A stretch of 64,000 nt of DNA from Methyloligella sp050110875 (GCA_050110875.1 CP188828.1:248001-312000); one strand, 5' to 3'; numbered from the stretch's first letter, positions 18,009 through 26,950 are shown. Notes: a model not told the origin generated them from the letters alone. Made by a program: numbers and translations.

Positions 18009-18863
18009 CTACCATTGCAAAAGGGCCTGGCCCGGCGCCGCCGCATCGCGGAAGCCGATGGCCGCCGCAGCGAGGCTGGCGATCAGGAGACCGTCGATAC
18101 GGTCGAGCAGCCCGCCATGGCCCGGGATCAGATTGCTGGCATCCTTCGCATTGAAGCGACGCTTGACCCCGCTCTCCAGAAGATCGCCGAGAATCCCGGC
18201 CAAGGCCAGCACCATGGCAACGAAGGCGAGCGCCAAGGCGTTGCCGTCGAGGATCAGAGCGCCGGCGAGAAAGCCCACGATTCCCGAGAAAACCAAACCC
18301 GAGACGAAGCCCGCCCAGGTCTTCTTGGGCGAGACGCGCGGGGCCAGCTTGGGGCCGCCGATCAGCTTGCCGCCGGCATAGGCGGCGCTATCGGCCGTCC
18401 AGGCGATGACGAGGACGAAGAGAAGCGCTACGGTGCCGTAATCCGGATCGGAACGCAGCCAAATCAACGCCATGGCCGGCAGGAGGATGTAGAGCAACCC
18501 CGCAAGGGACCAGCGGAGCTTGCCGCCGCGATAGGCCATCAGCACGGTTGCCGCGATGGCTACGATCAGGACCGCGGTGGCCTCCCAATAGCGCGCAGTC
18601 TCGGTCAGGATTACCAGGGTCAGAAGGGCTGCGCCCTGCATGAGGGCGAGCCGGTCATGGCCGTCGTCCCGCACCATCCGGGCCCATTCCCAATTGACGA
18701 TCAGGCCGGCAACGATCACGAGCAGGGCGAAGGCCCAGGATCCTGCGATTACAGCGGCGATGGCGAAGGTCGCCATGATCAGTGCTGAGACGATGCGGGT
18801 GATCAATTCGGATGTGCCAGACGTTCCCGTGCCGGCATTGGAGGCATTCTTGAGTTGGCTCAC
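18009..18863 (-). CDS. cdsA: Phosphatidate cytidylyltransferase CdsA
   Basis: CdsA makes CDP-diacylglycerol, the precursor of all phospholipids, in the inner membrane. I start it at a GTG at 18863, because this GTG overlaps the uppS stop as GTGA and gives a 284-residue protein beginning (M)SQLKNASNAG. The frame further upstream lies wholly within uppS. Seven or more hydrophobic segments precede the signature SGVKRRFNAKD, then NLIPGHGGLLDRIDG, in the last 60 residues. The next gene, dxr, starts 28 bases downstream. Confidence 0.92.
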   Translation of the reverse strand: MSQLKNASNAGTGTSGTSELITRIVSALIMATFAIAAVIAGSWAFALLVIVAGLIVNWEWARMVRDDGHDRLALMQGAALLTLVILTETARYWEATAVLIVAIAATVLMAYRGGKLRWSLAGLLYILLPAMALIWLRSDPDYGTVALLFVLVIAWTADSAAYAGGKLIGGPKLAPRVSPKKTWAGFVSGLVFSGIVGFLAGALILDGNALALAFVAMVLALAGILGDLLESGVKRRFNAKDASNLIPGHGGLLDRIDGLLIASLAAAAIGFRDAAAPGQALLQW

Positions 18864-19618
18864 GCGGTCGATCTCGCCGAGACGCCGCCGAAGCGCCTGT
18901 TGCGTTGCTGATATTCGGCAATGGCGCTCTCGAGGCTGTCGCGATTGAAGTCCGGCCAGTAGGTGTCGACGAAGACGAATTCGGCGTAAGCCAGCTGCCA
19001 AAGCAGGAAATTGCTCAACCGAAGCTCGCCGCTGGTGCGGATCAGCAGATCCGGGTCGGGCAGACCGGCCGTATCGAGATTTTCAGCGAAGACGGTCTGG
19101 GTGACCTGTTCGGGCTTGAGCTCTCCCCGCTCCACCTGCTCCGCGATCTTCTTGGCGGCGCGGACGATCTCGTCCCGGGCGCCGTAATTGAAGGCGATGG
19201 TGAGGACTAGACCGTCATTCTCCTCGGTGAGAGAGACCGCGTCGTCGATCATCTTGAGGACGTCGGACTCGAGACCGTCCCGGGATCCGATCACATTGAT
19301 CTTCACGCCGTGCTTGTGAAGATCGGCGAGATCGCGGCGCACGAACATCCGCATCAGGCCGAAAAGGTCGCGGATCTCCGATTTCGGCCGCGACCAGTTT
19401 TCGGACGAGAAGCTGAACAGGGTCAAATGGCTCAGGCCGAGCTCGATGGCTGCCTGAACCGAGCGGCGCACGGCATCGACGCCCCGCCGGTGGCCCTCGG
19501 TGCGCGGCAGGCCGCGCTCCAGAGCCCAGCGGCCGTTTCCGTCCATGATGATGGCGACATGGCCTGGCACCGGTTCGTCGGCGGATGGGAGGGCGGGCTT
19601 TTCCATGGCGAATGTCAT
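18860..19618 (-). CDS. uppS: Undecaprenyl diphosphate synthase (isoprenyl transferase)
   Basis: UppS extends farnesyl diphosphate in cis to C55 undecaprenyl diphosphate, the lipid carrier for peptidoglycan and O-antigen. The 252 residues contain the signature HVAIIMDGNGRWA with catalytic Asp26, then GHRRGVDAV (His43), FSSENWSRP and the C-terminal DLLIRTSGELRLSNFLLWQ. GGGAG lies about eight bases before the ATG at 19618, which supports this start over Met5. It overlaps cdsA by four bases. Confidence 0.96.
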   Translation of the reverse strand: MTFAMEKPALPSADEPVPGHVAIIMDGNGRWALERGLPRTEGHRRGVDAVRRSVQAAIELGLSHLTLFSFSSENWSRPKSEIRDLFGLMRMFVRRDLADLHKHGVKINVIGSRDGLESDVLKMIDDAVSLTEENDGLVLTIAFNYGARDEIVRAAKKIAEQVERGELKPEQVTQTVFAENLDTAGLPDPDLLIRTSGELRLSNFLLWQLAYAEFVFVDTYWPDFNRDSLESAIAEYQQRNRRFGGVSARSTA

Positions 19619-19673
19619 GTCCTACTCCCAACGAAGCCAAGGGAAAAGAGGCAAGCGCGTGTGTTTCGCGGCG

Positions 19674-20231
19674 CTAGACCTGCATGATTTCGGCTTCTTT
19701 GGCCGCGAGAGCCTCGTCGATTTCCTTGATGACCTTATCGGTCAGATCTTGCACTTCGGTTGCGAAATCGTGGTGCTCGTCCTTGCCCATCTCCCCATCT
19801 TTTTCCATCTTCTTCAAGCTCTCCATGCCGTCTCGGCGCACATTGCGCACGGCGACGCGGGCTTGCTCGGCATATTTATGGGCCACTTTTGCCAGGTCCT
19901 GGCGGCGCTCCTCGTTGAGCTCCGGAATGGGGAGCCGCAAGATCTGACCGTCAACCACGGGGTTGAGGCCAAGATCGGATTCGCGGATCGCCTTCTCCAC
20001 AGCCGAGACGAGCCCCTTGTCCCAGACCTGGACGGTGATCATGCGCGGCTCGGGCACATTCACCGACCCCACCTGATTGAGGGGCATGGCGCTGCCATAG
20101 GCGTTCACCTGTATGGGGTCGAGCATGCCGGCACTGGCCCGGCCGGTCCGCAGACCGGCGAAGTCCTGCTTGACCGACGTGAGAGCGCCCCGCATGCGCC
20201 GTTCGATTTCACCGAGGTCAAAATCCGCCAT
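19674..20231 (-). CDS. frr: Ribosome recycling factor
   Basis: RRF splits post-termination ribosomes together with EF-G. The start is the ATG at 20231 (MADFDLGEIERRM), behind a GGGAGAGG Shine-Dalgarno; the frame upstream is unconserved. The 185 residues match the family, with LRTGRASAGMLDPI in the first helix, the PEPRMITVQVWDKG hinge region, PIPELNEERRQDLAK and the long terminal helix. It sits in the conserved rpsB-tsf-pyrH-frr order. Confidence 0.97.
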   Translation of the reverse strand: MADFDLGEIERRMRGALTSVKQDFAGLRTGRASAGMLDPIQVNAYGSAMPLNQVGSVNVPEPRMITVQVWDKGLVSAVEKAIRESDLGLNPVVDGQILRLPIPELNEERRQDLAKVAHKYAEQARVAVRNVRRDGMESLKKMEKDGEMGKDEHHDFATEVQDLTDKVIKEIDEALAAKEAEIMQV

Positions 20232-20327
20232 CACACCCTCTCCCTGTACGCCGATTGCCGTGCCGGCTGTCATTGTCGTCTGGTTCTTCGTTCAACGGTC
20301 GGGACCGGTTACGCTTCTCGTTCCGGC

Positions 20328-21068
20328 TCAAGCGTCCGTTTCGCCACCGATGGTCGTGAAAGCGCCCTGCCCTCGCAGGACGCCGGCCAACCCGCCTTGC
20401 TCCTTCAAGGAAAACACCACTATCGGAATCTTGTTGTCGCGAGCAAGGGCGATCGCGGGACCGTCCATGATCCGCAAGTCCTTCTCCAGAACCTCGTGAA
20501 AGCTCAAGCGATCGTATCGTTTTGCGTCGGGCACGAGTTTCGGATCGGCGCTATAGACGCCATCGACCTGGGTCGCCTTGAACAGGGCATCGCAATTCAT
20601 CTCCGCCGCGCGCAGCGCCGCGGCCGTATCGGTGGTGAAGAACGGATTACCCGTGCCGCCGGCGAGAACCACGATGCGGCCCTTGTCGAGATGCTGGAGC
20701 GCCACCGGCCGGATGAACGGCTCGCAGACCGTCGGCATGGGAATGGCGGACATGACCCGGGCCTGGCAGCCCTTGTCTTCCAAGGCGCTTCCGAGGGCCA
20801 GGCCATTCAGCACCGTGGCCAGCATGCCCATGAAATCGCCACTCACCCGGTCCATGCCCTGGGCGGCGCCGGCGAGACCGCGATAGATATTGCCGCCGCC
20901 GACGACGAGGCAGACCTCGGCGCCAAGCGCGACGGCTTCGGCGACGTCGGTGGCGATGCGGTTCAGAGTGGCGACGTCGATGCCGCTGGAGCCGGTCCCC
21001 ATCAGGGCTTCGCCCGAAAGCTTCAAGAGGACCCGCCGATAATTCGGCGCCGGCTGTTTTGAGGCCAT
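20328..21068 (-). CDS. pyrH: UMP kinase
   Basis: PyrH phosphorylates UMP to UDP; it is a hexameric amino-acid-kinase-fold enzyme unlike eukaryotic UMP kinases. The 246 residues include VLLKLSGEALMG at the N-terminus, the nucleotide-binding VVGGGNIYRG, DFMGMLATVLNGLAL, VLAGGTGNPFFTTDTAA and ATQVDGVYSADPK. It lies between tsf and frr with gaps of about 100 bases on each side. Confidence 0.97.
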   Translation of the reverse strand: MASKQPAPNYRRVLLKLSGEALMGTGSSGIDVATLNRIATDVAEAVALGAEVCLVVGGGNIYRGLAGAAQGMDRVSGDFMGMLATVLNGLALGSALEDKGCQARVMSAIPMPTVCEPFIRPVALQHLDKGRIVVLAGGTGNPFFTTDTAAALRAAEMNCDALFKATQVDGVYSADPKLVPDAKRYDRLSFHEVLEKDLRIMDGPAIALARDNKIPIVVFSLKEQGGLAGVLRGQGAFTTIGGETDA

Positions 21069-21186
21069 GGCGTCAGACTCCGGCCGCGCAGTGTTCTCTC
21101 GCCGCGGCGGGAGCGAAATGCCCGCAGCGCGCGAGAATCGAAAATGTCACCGCCATGTTTCTAAGGGTGTGGGCGGCGTGCCGCAA

Positions 21187-22080
21187 TCACTCCTCGTCCG
21201 ACTGCTCGATGCCCTCGCCCAGGGCGTAACGGTGAAAGCCGGTGATCTTGATGGGGGCGCCGATCGTCTTTTCGGCCTCCGCGACCGCTTTTTCGACCGT
21301 CAGTTCGGAGTCGATGACATAGGTCTGGGAGAGCAGCACCACCTCTTCGTAGAACTTCCGCAGACGCCCTTCGACCATCTTCTCGATAACGCTGTCGGGC
21401 TTGCCGGATTCCTTGGCCTGCTCGACCAGGACGGCACGCTCGCGCTCCACGAGATCCTTGTCGAGCTCGTCGGTGGTCACGGCTTGCGGGTGCGCTGCGG
21501 CCACGTGCATGGCGACCTGACGGCCGAACTCGCCGAGCGCTTCCTTGTCGCCGGTGGATTCCAGGGCGACGATCACGCCGATCTTGCCGAGCCCGGTGCC
21601 CATGGCGTTGTGGATGTAATGGGCGACCACGCCGTTATTGACGGTGAGATAGGCGGTACGGCGGAGCTGCATGTTCTCGCCGATGGAGCCGACCATCTCC
21701 TTCAGGGTCTCCGCGACACTGGCGTCCCCACCCGGGTAAGCGGCTTTTTCCAGCGCATCGAGCTCGCCCTTAGCGCCGAGGGCCGCCTCGGCGATCTTCT
21801 GGACCATCTCCTGGAAGATCTCGTTGCGGGCGACGAAATCCGTCTCGGAATTCACCTCGACGAGGGCCGCCTCGTTATCCTTCCAGGCCATGCCGACGAG
21901 ACCGTCCGCGGCTGTGCGGCCGGCCTTCTTGGCGGCTTGGGCGAGCCCCTTGGTGCGCAGCCAATCGGTGGCCGCTTCGGGGTCGCCGCCGGTCTCGTTC
22001 AAAGCGGTTTTGCAGTCCATCATGCCTGCGCCGGTCTTCTCGCGCAGTTCTTTCACCATGCTCGCGGTAATGGTCGCCAT
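21187..22080 (-). CDS. tsf: Elongation factor Ts
   Basis: EF-Ts exchanges GDP on EF-Tu. The 297 residues start with the N-terminal EF-Tu-binding domain (VKELREKTGAGMMDCKTAL) and continue with the core containing EVNSETDFVARNEIF, the dimerisation region and a C-terminal module ending QSDEE. It starts 33 bases after the rpsB stop, the usual co-transcribed arrangement. Confidence 0.97.
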   Translation of the reverse strand: MATITASMVKELREKTGAGMMDCKTALNETGGDPEAATDWLRTKGLAQAAKKAGRTAADGLVGMAWKDNEAALVEVNSETDFVARNEIFQEMVQKIAEAALGAKGELDALEKAAYPGGDASVAETLKEMVGSIGENMQLRRTAYLTVNNGVVAHYIHNAMGTGLGKIGVIVALESTGDKEALGEFGRQVAMHVAAAHPQAVTTDELDKDLVERERAVLVEQAKESGKPDSVIEKMVEGRLRKFYEEVVLLSQTYVIDSELTVEKAVAEAEKTIGAPIKITGFHRYALGEGIEQSDEE

Positions 22081-22113
22081 TCGATCCTCTAATGGAAAAG
22101 TTCGGCTTCGACG

Positions 22114-23055
22114 CTAGTCGGCGGCCTGTTCGGCCTTTGCGTCATCGGTCTTCGCCTCGGTGTCCTCGTCCTTGGCGTCTTCCTTGTCCGCGGCCTTCTT
22201 GGCGGTGGACTTGGTCGATTTCGCCTTGGTGGCAGCGGGCTTCTCGTCCTCTTTCGACTTCTTCGCAGGCTCCTCGGTTTTCTCGGCGCCCGTCTCGGCA
22301 TCGGCCTCGAGGGTGGCCTCGGCGGCGGGCTCCTCGGATTCGCCGAGATCGACGCCCATGCTGCCTTGCGCGCGCTCGATGCCGTCCAGGGCCGCACGGG
22401 CGATCAGGTCGCAGTACAGCGTGATCGCGCGGCCGGCGTCGTCATTGCCCGGAATCGGGAAGGCGATGCCGTCGGGATCGCAATTGCTATCCACGATTGC
22501 TACGACAGGCATATTAAGCTTGTGGGCTTCGGCGACGGCGATGCTTTCCTTGTTGGTGTCGATGACGAACATCAGATCCGGCGGGGCGCCCATATCCTTG
22601 ATGCCGCCAAGCGCCCGCTCCAGCTTATCCTTCTCGCGGGTGAGCTGCAGAAGCTCCTTCTTGGTCAGGCCGTGGGTGTCGCCCGCGAACAGCTCTTCCA
22701 AGGACTTCAAGCGCTTGATGGAGTGGGAGATGGTCCGCCAATTGGTCAGCGTACCGCCCAGCCAGCGGTGGTTGATGTAGTATTGCGCGCACGATTTCGC
22801 GGCTTCGGCGATGGCCTCGGAGGCCTGCCGCTTGGTGCCGACGAACAGCACGCGGCCGCCATTGGCGACAACGTCGGAGATCTGAACCAAAGCCTGGTGC
22901 AGCAGCGGCACGGTCTGGGTCAGATCCATGATGTGGATGTTGTTGCGCTCCCCATAAATATAGGAAGCCATTTTCGGGTTCCAGCGGTGAGTCTGGTGTC
23001 CGAAATGCACGCCAGCTTCCAAGAGCTGACGCATGGTCACGTCGGGCAGTGCCAT
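22114..23055 (-). CDS. rpsB: 30S ribosomal protein uS2 with long charged tail
   Basis: uS2 binds the 30S body and recruits bS1. The ATG at 23055 (MALPDVTMRQLLEAGVHFGH) has an AAGGAGA site at the right distance, giving 313 residues. The conserved core runs to about 237 (NPKMASYIYGERNNIHIMDL, FVGTKRQASEAI, NHRWLGGTLTNW). The remaining 75 residues are almost only Glu, Lys, Ala, Asp and Thr (for example ESEEPAAEATLEADAETG, then KKSKEDEKPAATKAKS). The E. coli protein has 241 residues. Similar extensions occur in other alphaproteobacteria. The gene has a good promoter at 23198-23226. Confidence 0.97.
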   Translation of the reverse strand: MALPDVTMRQLLEAGVHFGHQTHRWNPKMASYIYGERNNIHIMDLTQTVPLLHQALVQISDVVANGGRVLFVGTKRQASEAIAEAAKSCAQYYINHRWLGGTLTNWRTISHSIKRLKSLEELFAGDTHGLTKKELLQLTREKDKLERALGGIKDMGAPPDLMFVIDTNKESIAVAEAHKLNMPVVAIVDSNCDPDGIAFPIPGNDDAGRAITLYCDLIARAALDGIERAQGSMGVDLGESEEPAAEATLEADAETGAEKTEEPAKKSKEDEKPAATKAKSTKSTAKKAADKEDAKDEDTEAKTDDAKAEQAAD

Positions 23056-23175
23056 GGGCCTGCGTCTCCTTTTTCCGGTTTCGTCCTCCGCGGGGCTATG
23101 AAACGCAAGGGTTTTCAGGTCCTTGCCGTTCACCGGAGCGAGAGCGGATCCGATTGTCGTGGAGCCGCAACGCAT

Positions 23176-23198
23176 CCCCGCGTGTGAGATGAGCGGGG
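23176..23198 (-). other. Hairpin at the 5' end of the rpsB leader
   Basis: CCCCGC (23176-23181) and GCGGGG (23193-23198) form a perfect six-base stem with an eleven-base loop. It begins at the predicted -10 and would lie at the very 5' end of the rpsB transcript. It might protect the mRNA or be part of a leader control structure. No known S2 leader motif is recognised. Confidence 0.3.
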
Positions 23199-23226
23199 TT
23201 ATAGGCAGCGGATGGGCGCTTGGCAA
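23198..23226 (-). promoter_or_regulatory. rpsB-tsf operon promoter
   Basis: On the minus strand TTGCCA (23226-23221), exactly 17 bases, and TATAAC (23203-23198) form the best sigma70-type match seen in the window. It lies about 140 bases before the rpsB ATG and just after dnaE, so rpsB need not depend on dnaE transcription. Confidence 0.65.
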
Positions 23227-23274
23227 GCGGTGCGGGGCGGAGAATCGCTTCCGCGGGGCCGCGGGGCGGCCGTC

Positions 23275-23312
23275 TTCAGAGCGAGTCGACCTGTTTAGAG
23301 AGAGTCGACCTG
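23275..23312 (-). repeat. 19-bp tandem duplication across the dnaE stop
   Basis: Two adjacent 19-base units on the minus strand, 23312-23294 and 23293-23275, both begin CAGGTCGACTC and differ at two positions. The first encodes the final QVDSL and stop of DnaE; the second repeats these codons just after the stop. It looks like a recent local duplication. Confidence 0.75.
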
Positions 23313-26300
23313 CGTCACCCCGTCCAGGATGGAAAGCGCGCTTTTCCGCTTCGGTGTGGCGCTGATCCCCTGATCGAGCTCGAACTCCACCTCGCGGCCG
23401 AGATCGTCGAGGCGGATGACGAGGCGGAGGGCGCTGCGCTTGCCTGCGCCGTTCTGGGCTTGGGCGAGCTCCTCAGCGAGCGCGGTCAGGCCTTCCGGCC
23501 CTTCCAGCACGACCTTCAGACCTTGCGGCAGGTTGGCGGCGGCCTGTTCCAGGGAGGTGACGTTGTTGATGCGCGCTTTGACGCTCTCGCCGCCGTCGCC
23601 ATCCATTTCCGCCTCGAGATCGAGCAGGACGACATTGCCCGTCTCCAGCAAGGGGCGGCCGGCGGAGAGCGCTTCGGAGAAAATCACCGCTTCGAACTGG
23701 CCCGTCCGGTCCGAGGCGGCGATGAAGGCAAAGGCGTTGCCGCGCTGGCTCTTCCGCTCGCGCTTGGCAAGAATGGTGGCGGCGACCCGGCCGACCACTT
23801 TTCCCTGGCGGGCCTTGGCGGCGAGCGCGCTCCAGCTTTCGGCCCGGAGCGCCTTCAGCACGTCTTCGTAATCGTCCAGAGGATGGCCGGTGAGAAAGAC
23901 GCCGACCGCGTCGAATTCGTAGGACAGACGCTCGGTGGGCAGCCAGGGCTTGGCGGGACGCAAGGGGATCGGCGGCGGCCCTTCCGCGCCCAGCACGAAA
24001 AGATCGTCCTGGCCTTCGGTCGCGGCTTCCAGGCTCCGATTGCCGGCGGCCATGATGCGATCGATATTGGCGTAGGCGACCGAGCGGTCGATGCCGAGGC
24101 AGTCCAGGGCACCGGCATAGCAGAGATTCTCGAGCGCACGCTTGTTGACGTAGCGCGGGCTCACCCGGCGGGCGAAATCGGAGATGTCCTTGAAGGGCCC
24201 CCTCGCTTCGCGCTCCTCCACGATGTGTTCGACCGCTTGGCGTCCCACGTTCCGGAGCGCGGCGAGAGAATACCGGATGGCATTCTCGCCGGGCAGGAAC
24301 GCAACCTCCGAATGATTGATCGAGGGCGGCAGCACCTCGATGCCGAGCCGTTCCGCCTCGCGGACAAAGCCGGAGAGCTTGTCGGCATTGCCCATGTCGA
24401 GGGTCATGGAGGCGGCGATGAACTCCACCGTGTAGTTCGCCTTCAGATAGGCGGTCTGATAGGTGAGCAGCGCGTAAGGGGCGGAGTGGGATTTGTTGAA
24501 GCCGTATTCGGCGAATTTCGCGCAGGCATCGAACACCGCCTGAGCCGTCTTCTTGTCGTAGCCGCGTTCGGCGGCGCCCTTCATGAAGCGGTCGCCCTGC
24601 TTGGCCATCTCGGAGCGGATCTTCTTGCCCATGGCGCGGCGAAGAAGGTCGGCCTCGGCAAGGGTGAAGCCCGCCATGTCCCGGGCGATCTGCTGCACCT
24701 GCTCCTGATAGGTGATGACGCCGTAGGTGGGCGCCAGGATCGGTTCCAGATCCTTATGAATATATTCGATTTTCTCTTCGCCAAGCTTGCGGGCGCAGTA
24801 GAGCGGGATGTTGGCCATGGGGCCCGGCCGATAGAGGGCAACGAGAGCGATGAGATCCTCGAAGCGGTCGGGGACCATGTCCAAGAGGGCCCGGCGCATG
24901 CCCTGGCTTTCCACCTGGAACACGCCGACGGTCTCGCCGCGGGCCAGCATGTCGAAGGTCGGCTGGTCGTCCAGGGGCAAGCGGACGAGATCGATGTCCT
25001 GGCCGCCTGAACGGATGAAGTCGGCCGTCTGCTCGATAACGGTCAGGGTCTTCAGGCCGAGGAAGTCGAACTTCACCAGCCCGGCATCCTCCACCCATTT
25101 CATATTGAACTGGGTGGCGGGGAGCGGCGCGCGCGGATCGCGATAGAGCGGCACCAGGTCGATGAGCGGCCGGTCGGCGATCACGACGCCCGCCGCATGG
25201 GTCGAGGCGTGGCGATAAAGGCCTTCAAGACGCTGGCCGATATCGAGCAGCTTGGCGACGATCTCTTCCTCGTCGCGGGCCTCCTGCAGGCGTGGCTCGC
25301 CGTCGATGGCTTGGGCCAGGGTGACCGGGTTGGCCGGGTTGTTGGGCACCAGCTTGCAGAGCTTGTCGACCTGGCCGTAGGGCATCTGAAGCACCCGGCC
25401 GACATCGCGCAGCACCGCCCGCGCCTGCAGCTTACCGAAGGTGATGATCTGGGCGACCCGATCGGCGCCGTAGTGATCTTGGACGTAGGCGATCACCTCG
25501 TCGCGGCGGTCCTGGCAGAAATCGATATCGAAATCCGGCATGGACACACGGTCGGGATTGAGGAAGCGCTCGAAGATCAGCCCGAAGCGGATGGGATCGA
25601 GGTCGGTGATGGTGAGCGCCCAGGCGACCAGGGAGCCGGCGCCCGAGCCGCGGCCGGGACCGACCGGGATCTTTTGCGCCTTCGCCCATTGAATGAAGTC
25701 CGCAACGATCAGGAAGTAGCCCGGATAGCGCATGCGGATGATGACATCGAGCTCGAAGTCGAGCCGTTCCTTGTAATCCGCTTCCGTCTGGCCGGGGGCG
25801 AGACCTTGGGCTTCCAGCCGTGCCTTGAGCCCCGCCTCGGCCAGCTCGCGCAGCTTGGCCGCTTCCGCCTCGGCGCGCTGTTCGGGCGATGCGTCGCTGG
25901 AGACGAAGCTCGGCAGCATGGGCGCCTGCTTGGTCGGGCAGTAGGCGCAGCGCTTGGCGATTTCCACCGTGTTGTCGATGGCCTCGGGCAGATCGGCGAA
26001 CAGCGCCGTCATCTCGGCTTGGGATTTGAAATAGTGCTGAGGGCTCAAACGCCGCCTGTCGTCGACGGAGATGTAGCTGCCTTCGGCGATGCAGAGCAGC
26101 GCGTCATGGGCCTCGTAATCGTCGGTCTCCGCGAAATAGGGCTCGTTGGTGGCGACGATGGGCAAATGCAGGTCGTAGGCGGCTTGCAGCAGATGGGGCT
26201 CGACGGCCCGCTCCTGGGCCAAGCCGTGGCGCTGCAATTCCATATAGAGCCGGTCGCCGAAGACGTCCTGGAGGAAGGCGAGCCGTGCCCGGGCCGTGTC

Positions 26301-26813
26301 CGCGTGGGCCCGTGCAAACGCCGTATCGATGGGACCGTCCGGCCCGCCGGTGAGAGCGATCAGATCTTCGGCATGGTCCGCCAGCTGCTCCCGGGTGACG
26401 ACCAGGGTGCCGTTTTCGGCCGCGGCGATATAGGCCTCGCTGGAGAGCCGCATGAGATTGCGGTAGCCGAGCTCGCTCTTGGCGAGGAGCGCGATGCGTC
26501 CATCGGGCAGAACCGGATCGGGCTCTGTGCCGGGCGTCACGGGCTTCGGCGGATCGAGATTGACGGACAGGCTGCAGCCGATGATGGGCTGCACCCCTGC
26601 TCCGCTCATCACGGTGGAGAATTCCAGCGCGCCGAACAGATTGTTGCTGTCGGTGAGCGCCAGGGCCGGCATGCGGTCGTCTTTCGCGAAATTCGCCAGC
26701 TGATTGATCTTCAGCGCGCCTTCCAGGAGCGAATAGGCCGAATGGGTGCGCAGATGGATGAAGATTCGCTTGGCGTTCCCCTCTCCGGCTTCTGACGTTT
26801 CGGGCTCTGGCAT
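23295..26813 (-). CDS. dnaE: Replicative DNA polymerase III alpha subunit
   Basis: DnaE is the catalytic subunit of the replicase. The 1172-residue length and the site beside lolD and rpsB identify DnaE1, not the mutagenesis polymerase DnaE2. Domains in order: PHP (about 18-230; FIHLRTHSAYSLLEGALK), the palm with catalytic Asp427 and Asp429 in PDFDIDF, fingers with GRGSGAGSLVAWAL and YRPGPMANIPLYC, a helix-hairpin-helix region (NKRALENLCYAGALDCLG) and an OB fold (VVGRVAATILAKRERKS). It has its own promoter with a LexA box inside the spacer (26922-26950). The 3' end carries a 19-base tandem duplication. Confidence 0.97.
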   Translation of the reverse strand: MPEPETSEAGEGNAKRIFIHLRTHSAYSLLEGALKINQLANFAKDDRMPALALTDSNNLFGALEFSTVMSGAGVQPIIGCSLSVNLDPPKPVTPGTEPDPVLPDGRIALLAKSELGYRNLMRLSSEAYIAAAENGTLVVTREQLADHAEDLIALTGGPDGPIDTAFARAHADTARARLAFLQDVFGDRLYMELQRHGLAQERAVEPHLLQAAYDLHLPIVATNEPYFAETDDYEAHDALLCIAEGSYISVDDRRRLSPQHYFKSQAEMTALFADLPEAIDNTVEIAKRCAYCPTKQAPMLPSFVSSDASPEQRAEAEAAKLRELAEAGLKARLEAQGLAPGQTEADYKERLDFELDVIIRMRYPGYFLIVADFIQWAKAQKIPVGPGRGSGAGSLVAWALTITDLDPIRFGLIFERFLNPDRVSMPDFDIDFCQDRRDEVIAYVQDHYGADRVAQIITFGKLQARAVLRDVGRVLQMPYGQVDKLCKLVPNNPANPVTLAQAIDGEPRLQEARDEEEIVAKLLDIGQRLEGLYRHASTHAAGVVIADRPLIDLVPLYRDPRAPLPATQFNMKWVEDAGLVKFDFLGLKTLTVIEQTADFIRSGGQDIDLVRLPLDDQPTFDMLARGETVGVFQVESQGMRRALLDMVPDRFEDLIALVALYRPGPMANIPLYCARKLGEEKIEYIHKDLEPILAPTYGVITYQEQVQQIARDMAGFTLAEADLLRRAMGKKIRSEMAKQGDRFMKGAAERGYDKKTAQAVFDACAKFAEYGFNKSHSAPYALLTYQTAYLKANYTVEFIAASMTLDMGNADKLSGFVREAERLGIEVLPPSINHSEVAFLPGENAIRYSLAALRNVGRQAVEHIVEEREARGPFKDISDFARRVSPRYVNKRALENLCYAGALDCLGIDRSVAYANIDRIMAAGNRSLEAATEGQDDLFVLGAEGPPPIPLRPAKPWLPTERLSYEFDAVGVFLTGHPLDDYEDVLKALRAESWSALAAKARQGKVVGRVAATILAKRERKSQRGNAFAFIAASDRTGQFEAVIFSEALSAGRPLLETGNVVLLDLEAEMDGDGGESVKARINNVTSLEQAAANLPQGLKVVLEGPEGLTALAEELAQAQNGAGKRSALRLVIRLDDLGREVEFELDQGISATPKRKSALSILDGVTQVDSL

Positions 26814-26921
26814 GCTGGTTCCGTTCGGGCTTTCGGCTTCCTAGACCTCCCCGATTCTGAGGACGCTGGGAAGCCCAGGGGGACCGCCTGTCCAGGACAG
26901 TCCCCATGATTCACCGTCTTC

Positions 26922-26950
26922 AGTATGTTCTTATTTTGTTCTTACCGCAA
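26922..26950 (-). promoter_or_regulatory. dnaE promoter with a perfect LexA box in the spacer
   Basis: Minus strand: TTGCGG (26950-26945), 17 bases, CATACT (26927-26922), about 110 bases before the dnaE ATG. The spacer contains GAAC-N7-GAAC (26941-26927), the perfect alphaproteobacterial SOS box; on the plus strand it reads GTTC-TTATTTT-GTTC. The layout copies that at lexA, so LexA could repress dnaE. The box is seen; the regulation is inferred. Confidence 0.6.

Noticed and set aside
17981..18046. Longer dxr start overlapping cdsA
   Set aside because: The 22 extra residues are Arg-rich and unconserved; the ATG at 17980 gives the normal length.
18864..19001. ATG start for cdsA inside uppS
   Set aside because: The added 46 residues are a frame shadow of uppS; the GTG at 18863 with a GTGA overlap fits the family.
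23220..26795. Two long plus-strand frames opposite dnaE (596 and 532 residues)
   Set aside because: Shadows of dnaE with biased composition and no start signals.
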